A stretch of DNA of 64,000 nucleotides from Nevskia soli DSM 19509 (GCF_000711955.1 NZ_JONR01000028.1:1-64000); one strand, 5' to 3'; numbered from the stretch's first letter, positions 1-8,949 are shown. The notes: generated by a model from the letters alone, not told the origin. Translations and numbers: made by a program.

Positions 1-409
1 GCAGCCCGTGTAGGGCGGGAGCAGCGCAGCGAATCCCGCCTTCCGCGCGTGTCGCCCCTTCACTTGTCATCCCGAGCGCAGCACCCGCAGGGCGGGCCGC
101 ACCCGCCGCCGTAAACCTGAAAGCCAACAAAAACCCCCCGTTCGTCCCGAGTGAATCGCAAAGCGATTCGTATCGAGGGATGAGCCAGCACCACCCTCAA
201 AGCAAACCCGCCGTTAAACCCCTCTCCCGCGAGCGGGCAGGGGAGAGGCCCCGCGCAACCCCCACCCATAAGCCATTTTTCCCCGCCCCCTGGCACCAAG
301 TGTCAAGCCCGCCCAAGCCCGCACTGATTAGATAACCAACATCAAAAATTCCGCCACGCAAAACAGCAAAAGCCGGCCAAGCGTGCACGCAGCCAATCCA
401 GGGGTGGCC
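1..409. other. Intergenic stretch with dispersed repeats
   Basis: No gene is supported here. The stretch contains a GGCGGG/CCCGCC-type hairpin near its left end and a 37-nt repeat (144-180) that recurs at 3036-3072. Short open frames on both strands have no recognisable product and look like GC-rich noise. A promoter for the downstream glycosidase may lie in the last 100 bases, but I cannot point to clear -35 and -10 boxes. Confidence 0.6.
144..180. repeat. Dispersed intergenic repeat, copy 1
   Basis: A 37-nt element starting GTCCCGAGTGAATCGC that recurs at 3036-3072 with two mismatches. Its core AATCGC-N3-GCGATT can form a hairpin. It lies outside genes in both cases, as expected for short host-specific interspersed repeats. 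Confidence 0.75.
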
Positions 410-2068
410 ATGCAACCAAAACCAGACCAGTCACACCGCATTTTCCTGGCAAGCCTGTCCCTGTCAGCCGCCACCCTCTCCGCCTGCACCGGCAGCACCC
501 CGGCAAGCACCTCAAACACGCCGGAAGCCGCAACACAGCTCAGCTTCCTCCACGTAGCCCCCGCCAGCGGCCCCGCCGCACTCCCGCAAATCGTCGACGC
601 CAACAACCGCATCGTCCTGCTGCGCGGCGTCAACCTCAACGGCATCCGCGACGACTACGTCGACTCCGCCACCCCGCTGCAAACCCCGTATCCCATCGAC
701 CCCGGCGCCTACACCAACGGCGCCTGCCCCGCGCGCGGCGCCGGCGTCCCCACCATCCCCATCTGCGAGCTGGATGCCGCCCAGCTCCAGTCCTTCGGCT
801 ACGACTCCGTGCGCCTGCCCGTCTCCTGGTCCCTGCTCGAACCGCAGCCCGGCCAGATCGACCAGACTTATATAGAGCGCATCGCGCAGATCGTCGCCTG
901 GTTCAAGCAGGCCGGCATCTACACCGTCATCGACATGCACCAGGACGCCTGGAGCAAATACGTCTTCACCGCCCCCGGCGCCATCTGCCCGCCGCCCTTC
1001 ACCGCCGTCAGCGGTGCGCACGAGGCGGACGGCGCACCCCAGTGGGCCAGCAATCATCTGACGCCCGTCTGCGCGCTCGCCGGCATCCGCGAAATCGATC
1101 CCGCCGTGGAAGAAGACTTCTCGCGCTTCTGGGCCAACCTCCCCGCGCCGGACGGCACCGGCCTGCAGGACCACTTCGCCAAGGTCGTCGTCGCCCTCGT
1201 CAGCCGCTTTCACAACGAGCCCGCCGTCGCCGGCTACGAGCTGTTCAACGAGCCGCTGCCCGGCTTGCTCGTGGTGCCCGAGCTGGTGGACCTCACCTCC
1301 ACCTTCCCCTTCTACGCCAAGGTCATCAAATCCGTCCTCGCCGCGCAGCCGGATTTCACCCAGCTCTTCTTCGTCGAGCCCGACGCCCTGCGCAACATCA
1401 CCGACCAGCGCAGCGAGTTCACCCCCTGGTCGCTGTTCAGCAACTATCCCAACGTCGTCTACGCCCCGCACGTCTACACCCACGTCTTCACGCTGGATGC
1501 GGAGCTGGCCTCCCTCATCCCCAGCGCCATCCTCGCCCCGCTGTTCCCCCTCTCCAGCGGCTACGCCAACGCCGTAGGCGACGCCAAGGCCCTCGGCCTG
1601 CCGCTATGGGTGGGAGAATTCGGCAACGGCGTATCGGACGACGACACCATCCTGCGCGGCCACTACCAGCTCGAAGACCAGTACACCATCGGCAGCTCCC
1701 TCTGGCTGTGGAAGCAGGACGGCAACGCCGACAACACCGACGGCTTCGCCGTCATGCACGGCCCGTTCCCGACGGGCGCCCCCTTCCCCAGCCGCATCAA
1801 ATTCACCGCGCGCGTCTATCCCCTCTACACCGCCGGCACCATCCAGAGCCTCACCTACGACCCCGACCAACCCTCCTTCGACATGGTCGCCACCTCCCCG
1901 CAAGTCACAGCGGGCGACACCACCCACGCCACCGTCCTCTTCATCCCGGCGTCCTTCAATGCGACCCTGCAAGCCGACGGCGCCCAGACCCAGGTGATCA
2001 ATCACGAGGACGGCTCCCGCGAGCTCTACGTCTATCCCACCGGCGGCACCTACCACATCCATTCCTAA
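410..2068 (+). CDS. Glycoside hydrolase family 5 lipoprotein (endoglycoceramidase-like)
   Basis: Predicted to hydrolyse a beta-glycosidic bond; the overall arrangement most resembles endoglycoceramidases and related family 5 enzymes acting on glycolipids. The protein starts with a lipoprotein signal, with lipobox L-S-A-C and the modified Cys at residue 26, so it should be membrane-anchored outside the cytoplasm. The family 5 acid/base Glu is in a F-N-E-P motif (E281) and the nucleophile Glu in a G-E-F-G motif (E403); a D-M-H-Q-D motif lies upstream. A beta-sandwich-like tail follows. The ATG at 410 is preferred over one at 383 because a G-rich ribosome site (aggggtgg) lies just before it and it gives a cleaner signal peptide. 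Substrate is inferred from family resemblance only. Confidence 0.85.
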   Translation: MQPKPDQSHRIFLASLSLSAATLSACTGSTPASTSNTPEAATQLSFLHVAPASGPAALPQIVDANNRIVLLRGVNLNGIRDDYVDSATPLQTPYPIDPGAYTNGACPARGAGVPTIPICELDAAQLQSFGYDSVRLPVSWSLLEPQPGQIDQTYIERIAQIVAWFKQAGIYTVIDMHQDAWSKYVFTAPGAICPPPFTAVSGAHEADGAPQWASNHLTPVCALAGIREIDPAVEEDFSRFWANLPAPDGTGLQDHFAKVVVALVSRFHNEPAVAGYELFNEPLPGLLVVPELVDLTSTFPFYAKVIKSVLAAQPDFTQLFFVEPDALRNITDQRSEFTPWSLFSNYPNVVYAPHVYTHVFTLDAELASLIPSAILAPLFPLSSGYANAVGDAKALGLPLWVGEFGNGVSDDDTILRGHYQLEDQYTIGSSLWLWKQDGNADNTDGFAVMHGPFPTGAPFPSRIKFTARVYPLYTAGTIQSLTYDPDQPSFDMVATSPQVTAGDTTHATVLFIPASFNATLQADGAQTQVINHEDGSRELYVYPTGGTYHIHS

Positions 2069-2482
2069 AACCTGCGCCACGCCCCGTTTGTCATCCAAGC
2101 GCAGCGAAGGATCTGGCCCGATCCCCTGGACGGCCCCCATCACCCCGTCATCCCCGCGCAGGCGGGGATCCAGTTCTGCTTTGAACTCAATCAGAGAATG
2201 AAGCCCGGCATGGCGCCCCTCTGTAGGCCGTAATAAGCCAAGGGAGTTCCCGTGGGACGGGAGAGGGCTTGCACAATTTGCCTCCGCACCAAATCCCGGC
2301 CCCCGATTTTGTAGGGCGGCCTATGGCCGCCGGCTCTTTCCGCCCCCAATCCCAAACCACAGGTCTAAGATAAAACCCACCCAGAAATATTTCGCCGCCC
2401 CATCAAAACCCCTGTCGATCTTCCGCCCTCCCGTTCGACTGTAAGTCGGCAATCCACGCCGACCACGCATCAGGAGCAGCAC
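2069..2482. other. Intergenic stretch with repeat block and hairpin
   Basis: No gene is supported. It contains the first copy of a roughly 100-bp repeat block (2089-2189) and a perfect short hairpin GGCGGCC-TAT-GGCCGCC at 2315-2331. The last 20 bases carry the ribosome site of the YCII gene (ggagcagcac before ATG 2483). Confidence 0.6.
2089..2189. repeat. About 100-bp dispersed repeat block, copy 1
   Basis: Shares its layout with 4428-4529: a tGTCAT...AGCGCAGCGAAG part followed by a CCCGCGCAGGCGGG palindrome part. The last 44 nt (2146-2189 against 4486-4529) differ at four positions. Both copies lie directly downstream of a gene's stop codon, a usual place for REP-like elements. Confidence 0.75.
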
Positions 2483-2833
2483 ATGCAATACCTTCTGCTT
2501 ATCTATGTCAGCGAATCCGACGAGTCCAAAATGGACAAGTCCACCCTGGAGGCCGTGCACGCCGAATACGGCACCTTCACCCAGGGCATCATCCAGGGCG
2601 GCCAGTTCAAGGGCGGCGAACGCCTCAGGCCCGTCGCCACCGCCAGCACCGTCCGCATCCGCAATGGCAAGACCGTCATCACCGACGGCCCCTTCGCCGA
2701 AACCCGCGAACAACTCGGCGGCTTCTACATGATCGAAGCCAAGAACCTCGACGAAGCCACCGCCATCGCCGCCCGCATACCCGGCGCCAGGCACGGCAGC
2801 ATCGAAGTGCGCCCCATCTGGCCGATGTCCTAG
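2483..2833 (+). CDS. YCII-related (DGPF) domain protein
   Basis: A 116-residue protein of the YCII/DGPF family, recognised by the start MQYLLLIY and the T-D-G-P-F motif near residue 72. The family has an alpha/beta ferredoxin-like fold; the molecular activity is not established. Members are typically encoded beside ECF sigma factors of the ECF42 type, and here such a gene follows at 3130 on the same strand. The ribosome site caggagcag precedes the ATG at a normal distance. Full length for the family. It probably works with, or is controlled by, the neighbouring sigma factor, but that is inferred from the pairing. Confidence 0.9.
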   Translation: MQYLLLIYVSESDESKMDKSTLEAVHAEYGTFTQGIIQGGQFKGGERLRPVATASTVRIRNGKTVITDGPFAETREQLGGFYMIEAKNLDEATAIAARIPGARHGSIEVRPIWPMS

Positions 2834-3035
2834 CGCAATGTCCCGCAGCGCCGCACGCGATAACTCGCGCCATGCGGCGCTGCGTTCTGCTGTCTCTTGT
2901 CATGGATTCATCGCAACACTCTGTTCATTCCGAGCGCTGCGCACAACGCGGTGTCGTCTTGTGCTGTTCCCGGAATCCACCACCCAACCCCGTTCGTCCC
3001 GAGTGCCGCGCGCAGCGCGGTGTGCTTTTCCGAAT

Positions 3036-3072
3036 GTCCCGAGTGAATCGCGAAGCGATTTGTATCGAGGGA
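3036..3072. repeat. Dispersed intergenic repeat, copy 2
   Basis: Second copy of the 37-nt element at 144-180, with two differences. It sits in the 296-nt gap between the YCII gene and the sigma factor gene. The AATCGC-GAA-GCGATT core forms a perfect 6-bp stem. Confidence 0.75.
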
Positions 3073-3129
3073 GGGACCAAGGATGCGATGCGAATCAAGG
3101 GTGGTTTTTAGTCGTGGACGCGAAGCCCC

Positions 3130-4422
3130 ATGACACAGCACGCTGAAGCGCAAACGGCAGTAGCAACCGCAACAGCCGAAGCCGTCTTCCGCCAAGAAGC
3201 CGGCCGCGTCCTCGCCACCCTCATCCGCCTCATCGGCGATTTCGAACTCGCCGAAGAAGCCAGGCAGGAAGCCTTCACCGCCGCCCTCGAACAGTGGCCC
3301 ATCAAAGGCATCCCGGAAAATCCGCGCGCTTGGCTGGTCGATGTCGGCCGCAACAAGGCCATCGACTTCATCCGCCGCCAGGCCCTGTTCCGCAGCAAGT
3401 ATCCAGACCTGGAAATGAGCGCGGTCGAACAGGCCGCCGCCGCGCCAAACGAAGATGAAGCGGACGATGCCGCCTTCGGCGACGACCGCCTGCGACTCAT
3501 CTTCACCTGCTGCCATCCCGCCCTGAACATCGAAGCGCAGGTCGCACTCACCCTGCGTGCCATCTGCGGCCTCAGCACCGAAGCCGTGGCCCGCGCCTTC
3601 CTGGTCGGCGAAGAAACCATGGCGCAACGCCTGGTCCGCGCCAAGAAGAAAATCCGCGACGCCGGCATCCCCTACGAAACCCCGCCGCCGCACCTGCTCG
3701 ACGAGCGCATCGCCGGCGCGCTCGCCGCCGTCTACCTCGTCTTCAGCGAAGGCTACGCCGTCACCTCCGGTGAAAATCTCATCCGCGAAGACCTGTGCAG
3801 CGAAGCCATCCGCCTCGGCCGCCTGCTCGATGCGCTGCTGCCGAACCGCGCCGCCATCCAGGGCCTGCTTGCCCTGATGCTCCTGCACGACGCGCGGCGC
3901 AAAGCCCGTGTCACCGCGAGCGGCGACATCGTCTTGCTGGAAGATCAGGATCACACCCTGTGGAACTGGCCCCAGATCGAAGAAGGCCTCGCCCTGGTCG
4001 AGCGCGCCCTGCGCATCAAGGGCAAGGTCAGCCCTTACACCGTGCAGGCCGCCATCGCCGCCCTGCACGCCCGCGCCCCGCGAGAGTCCGCCACCGACTG
4101 GCCGCAGATCGTCGGCCTCTACGAAGTGCTCCTGCACATCCAGCCTTCCCCGGTGGTCGAACTCAACCACGCCGTAGCCGTCTCCATGGTCGACGGTCCC
4201 GCCCGCGCCCTCAACCTCCTCGACTCACTCGCCGCCCGCGGCGGCATCGACGACTACCACCTCCTCTCCGCCGCCCGCGCCAAACTCCTGCAGCGATTGG
4301 GCCGCAAAGAAGAAGCCCTGGCCGCCTACCGCGCCGCCCTCAAATCCGCCAGGCTCGAACCCGAACGCAGACTGCTCACCCGCCGCATCGCCGAATTCGA
4401 CAAGCAACCAGCGCGCGATTGA
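3130..4422 (+). CDS. ECF42-type RNA polymerase sigma factor
   Basis: A 430-residue sigma factor, much longer than a minimal ECF sigma. Residues about 15-85 form sigma region 2 (DFELAEEARQEAF and the NPRAWL helix), residues about 115-180 form region 4 (LRAICGLSTEAVARAFLV... helix-turn-helix), and the remaining 250 residues form the TPR-like extension typical of the ECF42 group, including the conserved LNHAVAVSM segment. In that group the extension is thought to replace an anti-sigma factor as the regulatory part. It follows a YCII/DGPF gene, the hallmark neighbour of ECF42. Target promoters cannot be told from here. A repeat block starts six bases after the stop. Confidence 0.92.
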   Translation: MTQHAEAQTAVATATAEAVFRQEAGRVLATLIRLIGDFELAEEARQEAFTAALEQWPIKGIPENPRAWLVDVGRNKAIDFIRRQALFRSKYPDLEMSAVEQAAAAPNEDEADDAAFGDDRLRLIFTCCHPALNIEAQVALTLRAICGLSTEAVARAFLVGEETMAQRLVRAKKKIRDAGIPYETPPPHLLDERIAGALAAVYLVFSEGYAVTSGENLIREDLCSEAIRLGRLLDALLPNRAAIQGLLALMLLHDARRKARVTASGDIVLLEDQDHTLWNWPQIEEGLALVERALRIKGKVSPYTVQAAIAALHARAPRESATDWPQIVGLYEVLLHIQPSPVVELNHAVAVSMVDGPARALNLLDSLAARGGIDDYHLLSAARAKLLQRLGRKEEALAAYRAALKSARLEPERRLLTRRIAEFDKQPARD

Positions 4423-4427
4423 GCGTC

Positions 4428-4529
4428 TGTCATTCTGAGCGCAGCGAAGAATATGGCCCACTCCCGTACACGGAACCCATCATCTCGTCATTCCCGCGCA
4501 GGCGGGAATCCAGTTTTGCCTTGAACTCA
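4428..4529. repeat. About 100-bp dispersed repeat block, copy 2
   Basis: Second copy of the block at 2089-2189, again immediately after a stop codon and with a CCCGCGCAGGCGGGAA palindrome. It separates the convergent sigma factor and sirtuin genes and may act as a transcription end structure, though no T-run follows. Confidence 0.75.
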
Positions 4530-4566
4530 CCGAACGAGTGCAACGCATCCGGTCTGCGTGACAACC

Positions 4567-5274
4567 TCAAATCTCAAACACCCGCGGCACCGCCACCCCC
4601 GCCGTCTCCCGCACCCGCTCGCCGAACATCCCCGACAACTCCGTCTCATCCGGATTGATCTCGATCATCCGCGCCCCGCTGCGCGCCGCCACCGGCACCA
4701 ACCCCGCCGCCGGATACACAATCCCCGAAGTCCCCACCGCCACAAACAACTCCGCCTCTTCGATCAGCTGCTGCGCCCGCGCGAAGACGGCAGCATTCAC
4801 CGCATCCGCAAACCAGGTGATATCCGGCCGCAGCAATCCGCCGCACAATCCACAATCGCGGTTCTCATAGACAGCAGCGCCGAGGTCCTCCACCGCCCCA
4901 TGCCGCGCGCAGCGCATCCGCCACAAACTCCCATGCAACTCCACCACCTCGCGCGCGCCGGCCCGCTGGTGCATCCCGTCCGTGTTCTGCGTGATGATGC
5001 TCAAGCCCGGGTGCGCCGCCTGCAACGCAGCCAGGTGCATATGCCCCGCATGCGGTTGGCAGGCCAAGACGCGCCCGCGCCGCTGCTCATGAAAATCCAG
5101 AACTTTGTTAGGATCGGCGTCAAAAGCGTCCTGACAGGCGTATTCTTCCCACCGGTACTCCGCCCAGATGCCGCCGCGCCCGCGATACGTCGGCACGCCG
5201 CTCTCGGCGGACATGCCGGCGCCAGTAAAGAAAACCACGCGTGAATACGCACTCAACGAGATCGGCTTCATCAT
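4567..5274 (-). CDS. NAD-dependent protein deacylase (sirtuin)
   Basis: A 235-residue Sir2-family enzyme that removes acyl groups from protein lysines using NAD+. It shows the NAD-binding start FFTGAGMSAESGVPTYRG, the catalytic motif TQNTDGMHQRAG, the HGS active-site motif, and C-x2-H plus C-x2-C residues in the zinc ribbon area. In the class III desuccinylase signature (Y-x2-R) this protein has H-E-Q-R, so the Tyr is His while the Arg is kept; acyl preference is therefore uncertain. Its start codon overlaps that of the divergent methyltransferase gene by two bases; a second ATG follows immediately and would remove the overlap. Confidence 0.9.
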   Translation of the reverse strand: MMKPISLSAYSRVVFFTGAGMSAESGVPTYRGRGGIWAEYRWEEYACQDAFDADPNKVLDFHEQRRGRVLACQPHAGHMHLAALQAAHPGLSIITQNTDGMHQRAGAREVVELHGSLWRMRCARHGAVEDLGAAVYENRDCGLCGGLLRPDITWFADAVNAAVFARAQQLIEEAELFVAVGTSGIVYPAAGLVPVAARSGARMIEINPDETELSGMFGERVRETAGVAVPRVFEI

Positions 5275-5890
5275 GAACCTCTACGACCGTTACCTGCTGC
5301 CTACCCTGATCGATCTGCTCTGCGGCATCAAGCCGGTGCAGCGCCAGCGCGCCAAGCTCGTGCCGCGCGCCCAAGGCCGCGTGCTGGAGATCGGCATCGG
5401 CACCGGCCGCAACCTGCCGTTCTACGACAAGACCCGCCTGTCCGAACTCTACGGCCTCGACCCCGCCCTGCAAATGCACCCCAAGGCGCTCGAGCGCATG
5501 CACGAGGCCGGCATCGAAGTGGAGATGCTCGATCTCCCCGCGGAAAAAATTCCGATGCCGGATGCGAGCTTCGACACCGTCGTCACCACCTTCACCCTCT
5601 GCACCATCCCCGACGCCGTCGCCGCCCTGCGCGAAATGCGCCGCGTCCTCAAGCCCGGCGGCCGCCTGCTCTTCTGCGAACACGGCAAGGCCCCGGACGC
5701 CTCGGTGCACCAATGGCAGAACCGCCTCACCCCGCTATGGAAACCCCTCGCCGGCGGCTGCCACCTCAACCGCGACATCCCCGCGCTGCTGCGCGAAGGC
5801 GGTTTCCACATCGAGGACATGGAGCAGCTCTACCTCCCCGGCCCGCGCCCCCTCACCTACAACTATTGGGGCAGCGCCACCGCCGCCTAG
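5273..5890 (+). CDS. Class I SAM-dependent methyltransferase
   Basis: A 205-residue methyltransferase. Motif I (VLEIGIGTGRNLPFY) binds S-adenosylmethionine, an acidic residue after the second strand (YGLDPAL) contacts the ribose, and PDASFDTVVTTFTLCTI is the post-II/IV region; RVLKPGGRLLFCEHG is motif V-VI. The substrate is unknown; the type resembles methyltransferases annotated as UbiE-like or phospholipid methyltransferases. The ATG at 5273 is chosen because homologous sequence begins with NLYDRYLLP; no ribosome site precedes it, and the start codon overlaps that of the divergent sirtuin gene. Neither gene has a free promoter region, so each promoter must lie in the other gene or the message is leaderless. 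Confidence 0.88.
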   Translation: MNLYDRYLLPTLIDLLCGIKPVQRQRAKLVPRAQGRVLEIGIGTGRNLPFYDKTRLSELYGLDPALQMHPKALERMHEAGIEVEMLDLPAEKIPMPDASFDTVVTTFTLCTIPDAVAALREMRRVLKPGGRLLFCEHGKAPDASVHQWQNRLTPLWKPLAGGCHLNRDIPALLREGGFHIEDMEQLYLPGPRPLTYNYWGSATAA

Positions 5891-5923
5891 GCCCCATGGC
5901 CCGGGCGGTGTGCCGCTTTCGGC

Positions 5924-6994
5924 TTACGCCGCCGGATACGTGATGTACCCCTCCGGACCCTGCGAATACCAGGTCTTCGGATCGTCGACGTTGAGGGGGA
6001 TGCCCTTCGCGAAGCGATGCGGCAGATCGGGGTTCGCCAGGAATTTCCGTCCGTAGGTGATGGCGTCCGCCGCGCCGCTGGCAAGCGCCGCCTGGCCGCG
6101 CGCGAAATCGTAATCCGAGTTGAGCACCAGCACGCCCTTGAACGCCTTGCGGATCAGCGGCGCCACCGGCGGCCGGTCCGACTTGCCAAAGGTGCCGTCC
6201 GGCCCCGGCTCGCGCAATTCTAGGAAGACGATGCCGAGCGCATCGAGCGCCGCCGCCGCCGCCGGGAACAGCGCGTCCTGGTTGCTGTCGTCCACGCCTT
6301 GCGAGTCGCCATTCGGCGACAGGCGCACGGCGGTGCGGTCCGCGCCCACGGTCTTGATCAAGGCTTCCGTCACTTCACGCAGCAGGCGGATGCGGTTCTC
6401 GATCGGGCCGCCGTAGATGTCCGTGCGGTGGTTGCTGCCGTCGCGCAGGAACTGGTCGATCAGATAGCCGTTGGCGGCATGCAGCTGCACGCCGTCGAAG
6501 CCCGCATCGATGGCATTGCGCGCCGCCGTCACGTAGTCGCCGATCAGGCGCGGAATCTCCTCCAGCCCCAGCGGCCGCGCCTCCACGTAAGGCTGCTTGC
6601 CCTCATACGTGTGCGCCTTGCCCGGCGCCGTCGTGGCGCTCGCCGAAACCGGCTGTACGCCATGCAGGGAAGGGTGCACAACCCGCCCCATATGCCAGAG
6701 CTGCGCGAAGATCCGCCCGCCCGCCTGGTGCACCGCATCGGTCACCGTCTTCCAGTGCTGCACCTGCTCCGCGCTCCACAGCCCGCCCGCGTAAGGCCAG
6801 CCGCTGCCTTCGACCGTGATGCCCGTGGCCTCGGTGAGGATCAGGCCCGCCGAAGCGCGCTGCGCGTAGTAAGTCGCCATCAGCTCGGTCGGCACATGCT
6901 CGCGGGTGCCGCGGCCGCGCGTGAGCGGGGCCATCCAGATGCGGTTCGGGCAATTCAGGCTGCCGATCTTGATCGGGTCAAATAGGGTGGGCAT
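5924..6994 (-). CDS. Old Yellow Enzyme family alkene reductase (NemA-like)
   Basis: A 356-residue FMN-dependent NAD(P)H oxidoreductase that reduces activated C=C bonds such as alpha,beta-unsaturated carbonyls, or nitro compounds. It begins with LFDPIKIGSLNCPNRIWMAPLTR, carries the ligand-binding pair and proton donor in HAANGYLIDQFL (His, Asn, Tyr), and has the GGPIENRIRLLREV signature. The start at 6994 is preferred over 7051 because AAGGA lies just upstream and family members begin here. A cytoplasmic enzyme of normal length. It is separated from the cyclotransferase gene by about 100 bases on the same strand and could share its transcript. Confidence 0.93.
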   Translation of the reverse strand: MPTLFDPIKIGSLNCPNRIWMAPLTRGRGTREHVPTELMATYYAQRASAGLILTEATGITVEGSGWPYAGGLWSAEQVQHWKTVTDAVHQAGGRIFAQLWHMGRVVHPSLHGVQPVSASATTAPGKAHTYEGKQPYVEARPLGLEEIPRLIGDYVTAARNAIDAGFDGVQLHAANGYLIDQFLRDGSNHRTDIYGGPIENRIRLLREVTEALIKTVGADRTAVRLSPNGDSQGVDDSNQDALFPAAAAALDALGIVFLELREPGPDGTFGKSDRPPVAPLIRKAFKGVLVLNSDYDFARGQAALASGAADAITYGRKFLANPDLPHRFAKGIPLNVDDPKTWYSQGPEGYITYPAA

Positions 6995-7102
6995 GGGTTC
7001 CTTGGGGTTTGGGTGAATGGGAAATGGTATGTACGGAATACTGAGTGACAAGGGCTGGAACGGCGGCGCTGCGAACGCCGGGCTCCGGTATCCGCGCGGC
7101 GC

Positions 7103-7909
7103 TCACGGTTTCTGCGCAGCCGCCACCCCGTCCACCGCGATCTCGAACAGTTTCGGCCAGCGCTTCCCGGTCACATAGAAGTGTCCGCTGCGTGGATCGA
7201 AGGCGATGCCGTTGAGCACATTGTCCCGCGGGTCCCAGGTCGCCGGTTTCGGAAACCGCTCCTGCAGCGGGGCGAGGTCGATCCAGCTTTCGACCACACC
7301 CGTTTCCGGCACGATCACCGCGATGCGGTCGCTGTGCCACACGTTGGCGTAGATGCGCCCGCGCGCGAACTCCAGCTCGTTCAGGTTATAGATGTCGGTA
7401 TCGCCATCGTGCACCCCGACATGCCCGGTATCCTCGAAGGTCTGCGGATCGACGAAATACAGCACGGCCGAGCCGTCGCTCTGGATCAGCTGCTTCCCGT
7501 CCCAGGTCAATCCCCAGCCTTCGCCGGTGAAGCTGAACTGCCGGATCGGGTTCAGATCGAGGTCGTAGACGAAGCCCGTCCCCTCGCGCCAGGTCAGCTG
7601 CACGATGCGGTCGCCAACGACGGTCGCCCCCTCGCCGAAGTCCCGCGCCGGCAGCGGCACCGATTTCAGCTTCTTCCCCGTGGCCAGGTCGCGGAGCGCC
7701 AGCTCGGATTCGCCGTAGCTGCCGCTGCTCTCCAGCAGCCGCCCCTTGCCGTCCAGCACCAGCCCCTCGGTGAAGGCTTTCGGGTCGTGCGGCAGCTCCT
7801 TCACCAGGTGCCAGCGCAGCAGCGGCGCCGCCCCGGCGGCCTGATCGGCGGTCGCGCCCGCGCTGGCCAGCGCGGCGACGAGGAGGGCCAGTGCCGTTAC
7901 AATTCGCAT
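7103..7909 (-). CDS. Glutaminyl-peptide cyclotransferase (beta-propeller type)
   Basis: A 268-residue exported protein of the plant/bacterial glutamine cyclotransferase family, which converts N-terminal Gln of peptides to pyroglutamate. A signal peptide (MRIVTALALLVAALASAGATA) is followed by the five-bladed propeller signatures HDPKAFTEGLVLD, GEGWGLTWDG, DIYNLNELEFARGRIYANVW and DNVLNGIAFDP. It should act in the periplasm. Its start lies about 30 bases from the divergent yicC start, so the short gap must hold both promoters. Length and motifs are normal for the family. Confidence 0.92.
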   Translation of the reverse strand: MRIVTALALLVAALASAGATADQAAGAAPLLRWHLVKELPHDPKAFTEGLVLDGKGRLLESSGSYGESELALRDLATGKKLKSVPLPARDFGEGATVVGDRIVQLTWREGTGFVYDLDLNPIRQFSFTGEGWGLTWDGKQLIQSDGSAVLYFVDPQTFEDTGHVGVHDGDTDIYNLNELEFARGRIYANVWHSDRIAVIVPETGVVESWIDLAPLQERFPKPATWDPRDNVLNGIAFDPRSGHFYVTGKRWPKLFEIAVDGVAAAQKP

Positions 7910-7940
7910 GCCGTCTATCTCAATTGAAGAAGTGGTTCAT

Positions 7941-8807
7941 ATGATTCGCAGCATGACGGGCTATGCCCGTGTCGAACAGCAGGGCCCCTGGGGACGACTG
8001 AGCTGGGAGCTGCGCTCGGTCAATCATCGCTATCTGGACCTGCAAATCAAGGTGCCGGACGAATTCCGCGTGCTCGAGGCCGAGCTGCGCGCCCTGGCCG
8101 GCGGCAAGATCGGGCGCGGCAAGGTCGAAGCCGGCCTGCGCTTCAACCGCGACTCCGCCGTCACCGTCGCGCCGCAGCCCGACCGCGTCCGCCTCGGCGA
8201 GTTGCGCGACGCGCTCAATGTGCTGGCCGAGGAGCTGGGCCCCATCGGCCAGCCCGAGCCGATGCGCGTGCTGGCCTGGCCCGGCGTGATCCGTCAGGAC
8301 GGCGGCGAAGTCGCGCCGCCCCTGGCCGAGGCCACCGCCCTGTTCCTGCGGGCCCTGACCGACTTCAGCGACACCCGCGGCCGTGAAGGCGAGCGCACCG
8401 CCGAATTCCTGCGCGAGCGCATCGAGACCCTGGCCGCCCTGGTCGAGCGCGTGCGCGTCCGTGCGCCGCAGGTGCGCGACGCCTGGCTCGAGCGTCTGCG
8501 CTCCCGCGTCGCCGATCTCGGTGTGGAAGTCGATCCCGCCCGCCTGGCCCAGGAAGTGGCCCTGGCCGCGCAGCGCGCCGACGTCGACGAGGAAATGGCC
8601 CGCCTCGGCAGCCACCTCACCGAAGTCCGCGACACCCTGGTCCGCGACGAAGCCATCGGCCGCCGCCTCGACTTCCTCATGCAGGAACTCAACCGCGAAG
8701 CCAACACCCTCTCCTCAAAATCCCAGGACGCCGAGATGACCCGCTGCGCGGTGGAGATGAAGGTCATCATCGAACAAATGCGCGAGCAGGTGCAGAACAT
8801 CGAGTGA
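7941..8807 (+). CDS. yicC: YicC family endoribonuclease / RNase adaptor
   Basis: A 288-residue conserved protein of the YicC family, described as an RNA-processing factor or endoribonuclease. The start MIRSMTGYAR, the middle GKVEAGLRF region and the C-terminal DUF1732 part (GRRLDFLMQELNREANTLSSKSQD, then VVEMKVIIEQMREQVQNIE-like end) are all present, so the gene is intact. In many Proteobacteria gmk follows; here a tyrosine integrase gene follows after about 200 bases, which marks the left edge of an inserted element. Confidence 0.96.
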   Translation: MIRSMTGYARVEQQGPWGRLSWELRSVNHRYLDLQIKVPDEFRVLEAELRALAGGKIGRGKVEAGLRFNRDSAVTVAPQPDRVRLGELRDALNVLAEELGPIGQPEPMRVLAWPGVIRQDGGEVAPPLAEATALFLRALTDFSDTRGREGERTAEFLRERIETLAALVERVRVRAPQVRDAWLERLRSRVADLGVEVDPARLAQEVALAAQRADVDEEMARLGSHLTEVRDTLVRDEAIGRRLDFLMQELNREANTLSSKSQDAEMTRCAVEMKVIIEQMREQVQNIE

Positions 8808-8925
8808 GGTTTTTCGCCGTCCATTGCCGTCTATCTTCCGCTTTGAAATCAACAAGATAACCTTGTAAAATAAGGACTTGGAAGTCCAGCGATTTCCAGC
8901 GGATTCCGGGGCGGTTCGGCCTCAC

Positions 8926-8949
8926 AGCTGTATCCAGAGCTGTATCCAG
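8926..8949. repeat. Tandem 12-bp direct repeat before the integrase
   Basis: Two perfect adjacent copies of AGCTGTATCCAG lie in the 200-nt gap between yicC and the integrase, 61 bases before the integrase start. Position and form fit arm-type binding sites of a tyrosine recombinase or part of an attachment region. This role is inferred. Confidence 0.5.

Noticed and set aside
2908..4170. 420-codon open frame on the minus strand opposite the sigma factor gene
   Set aside because: Typical antisense shadow of a GC-rich gene; the plus strand carries the conserved sigma factor and the frame has no known motif.
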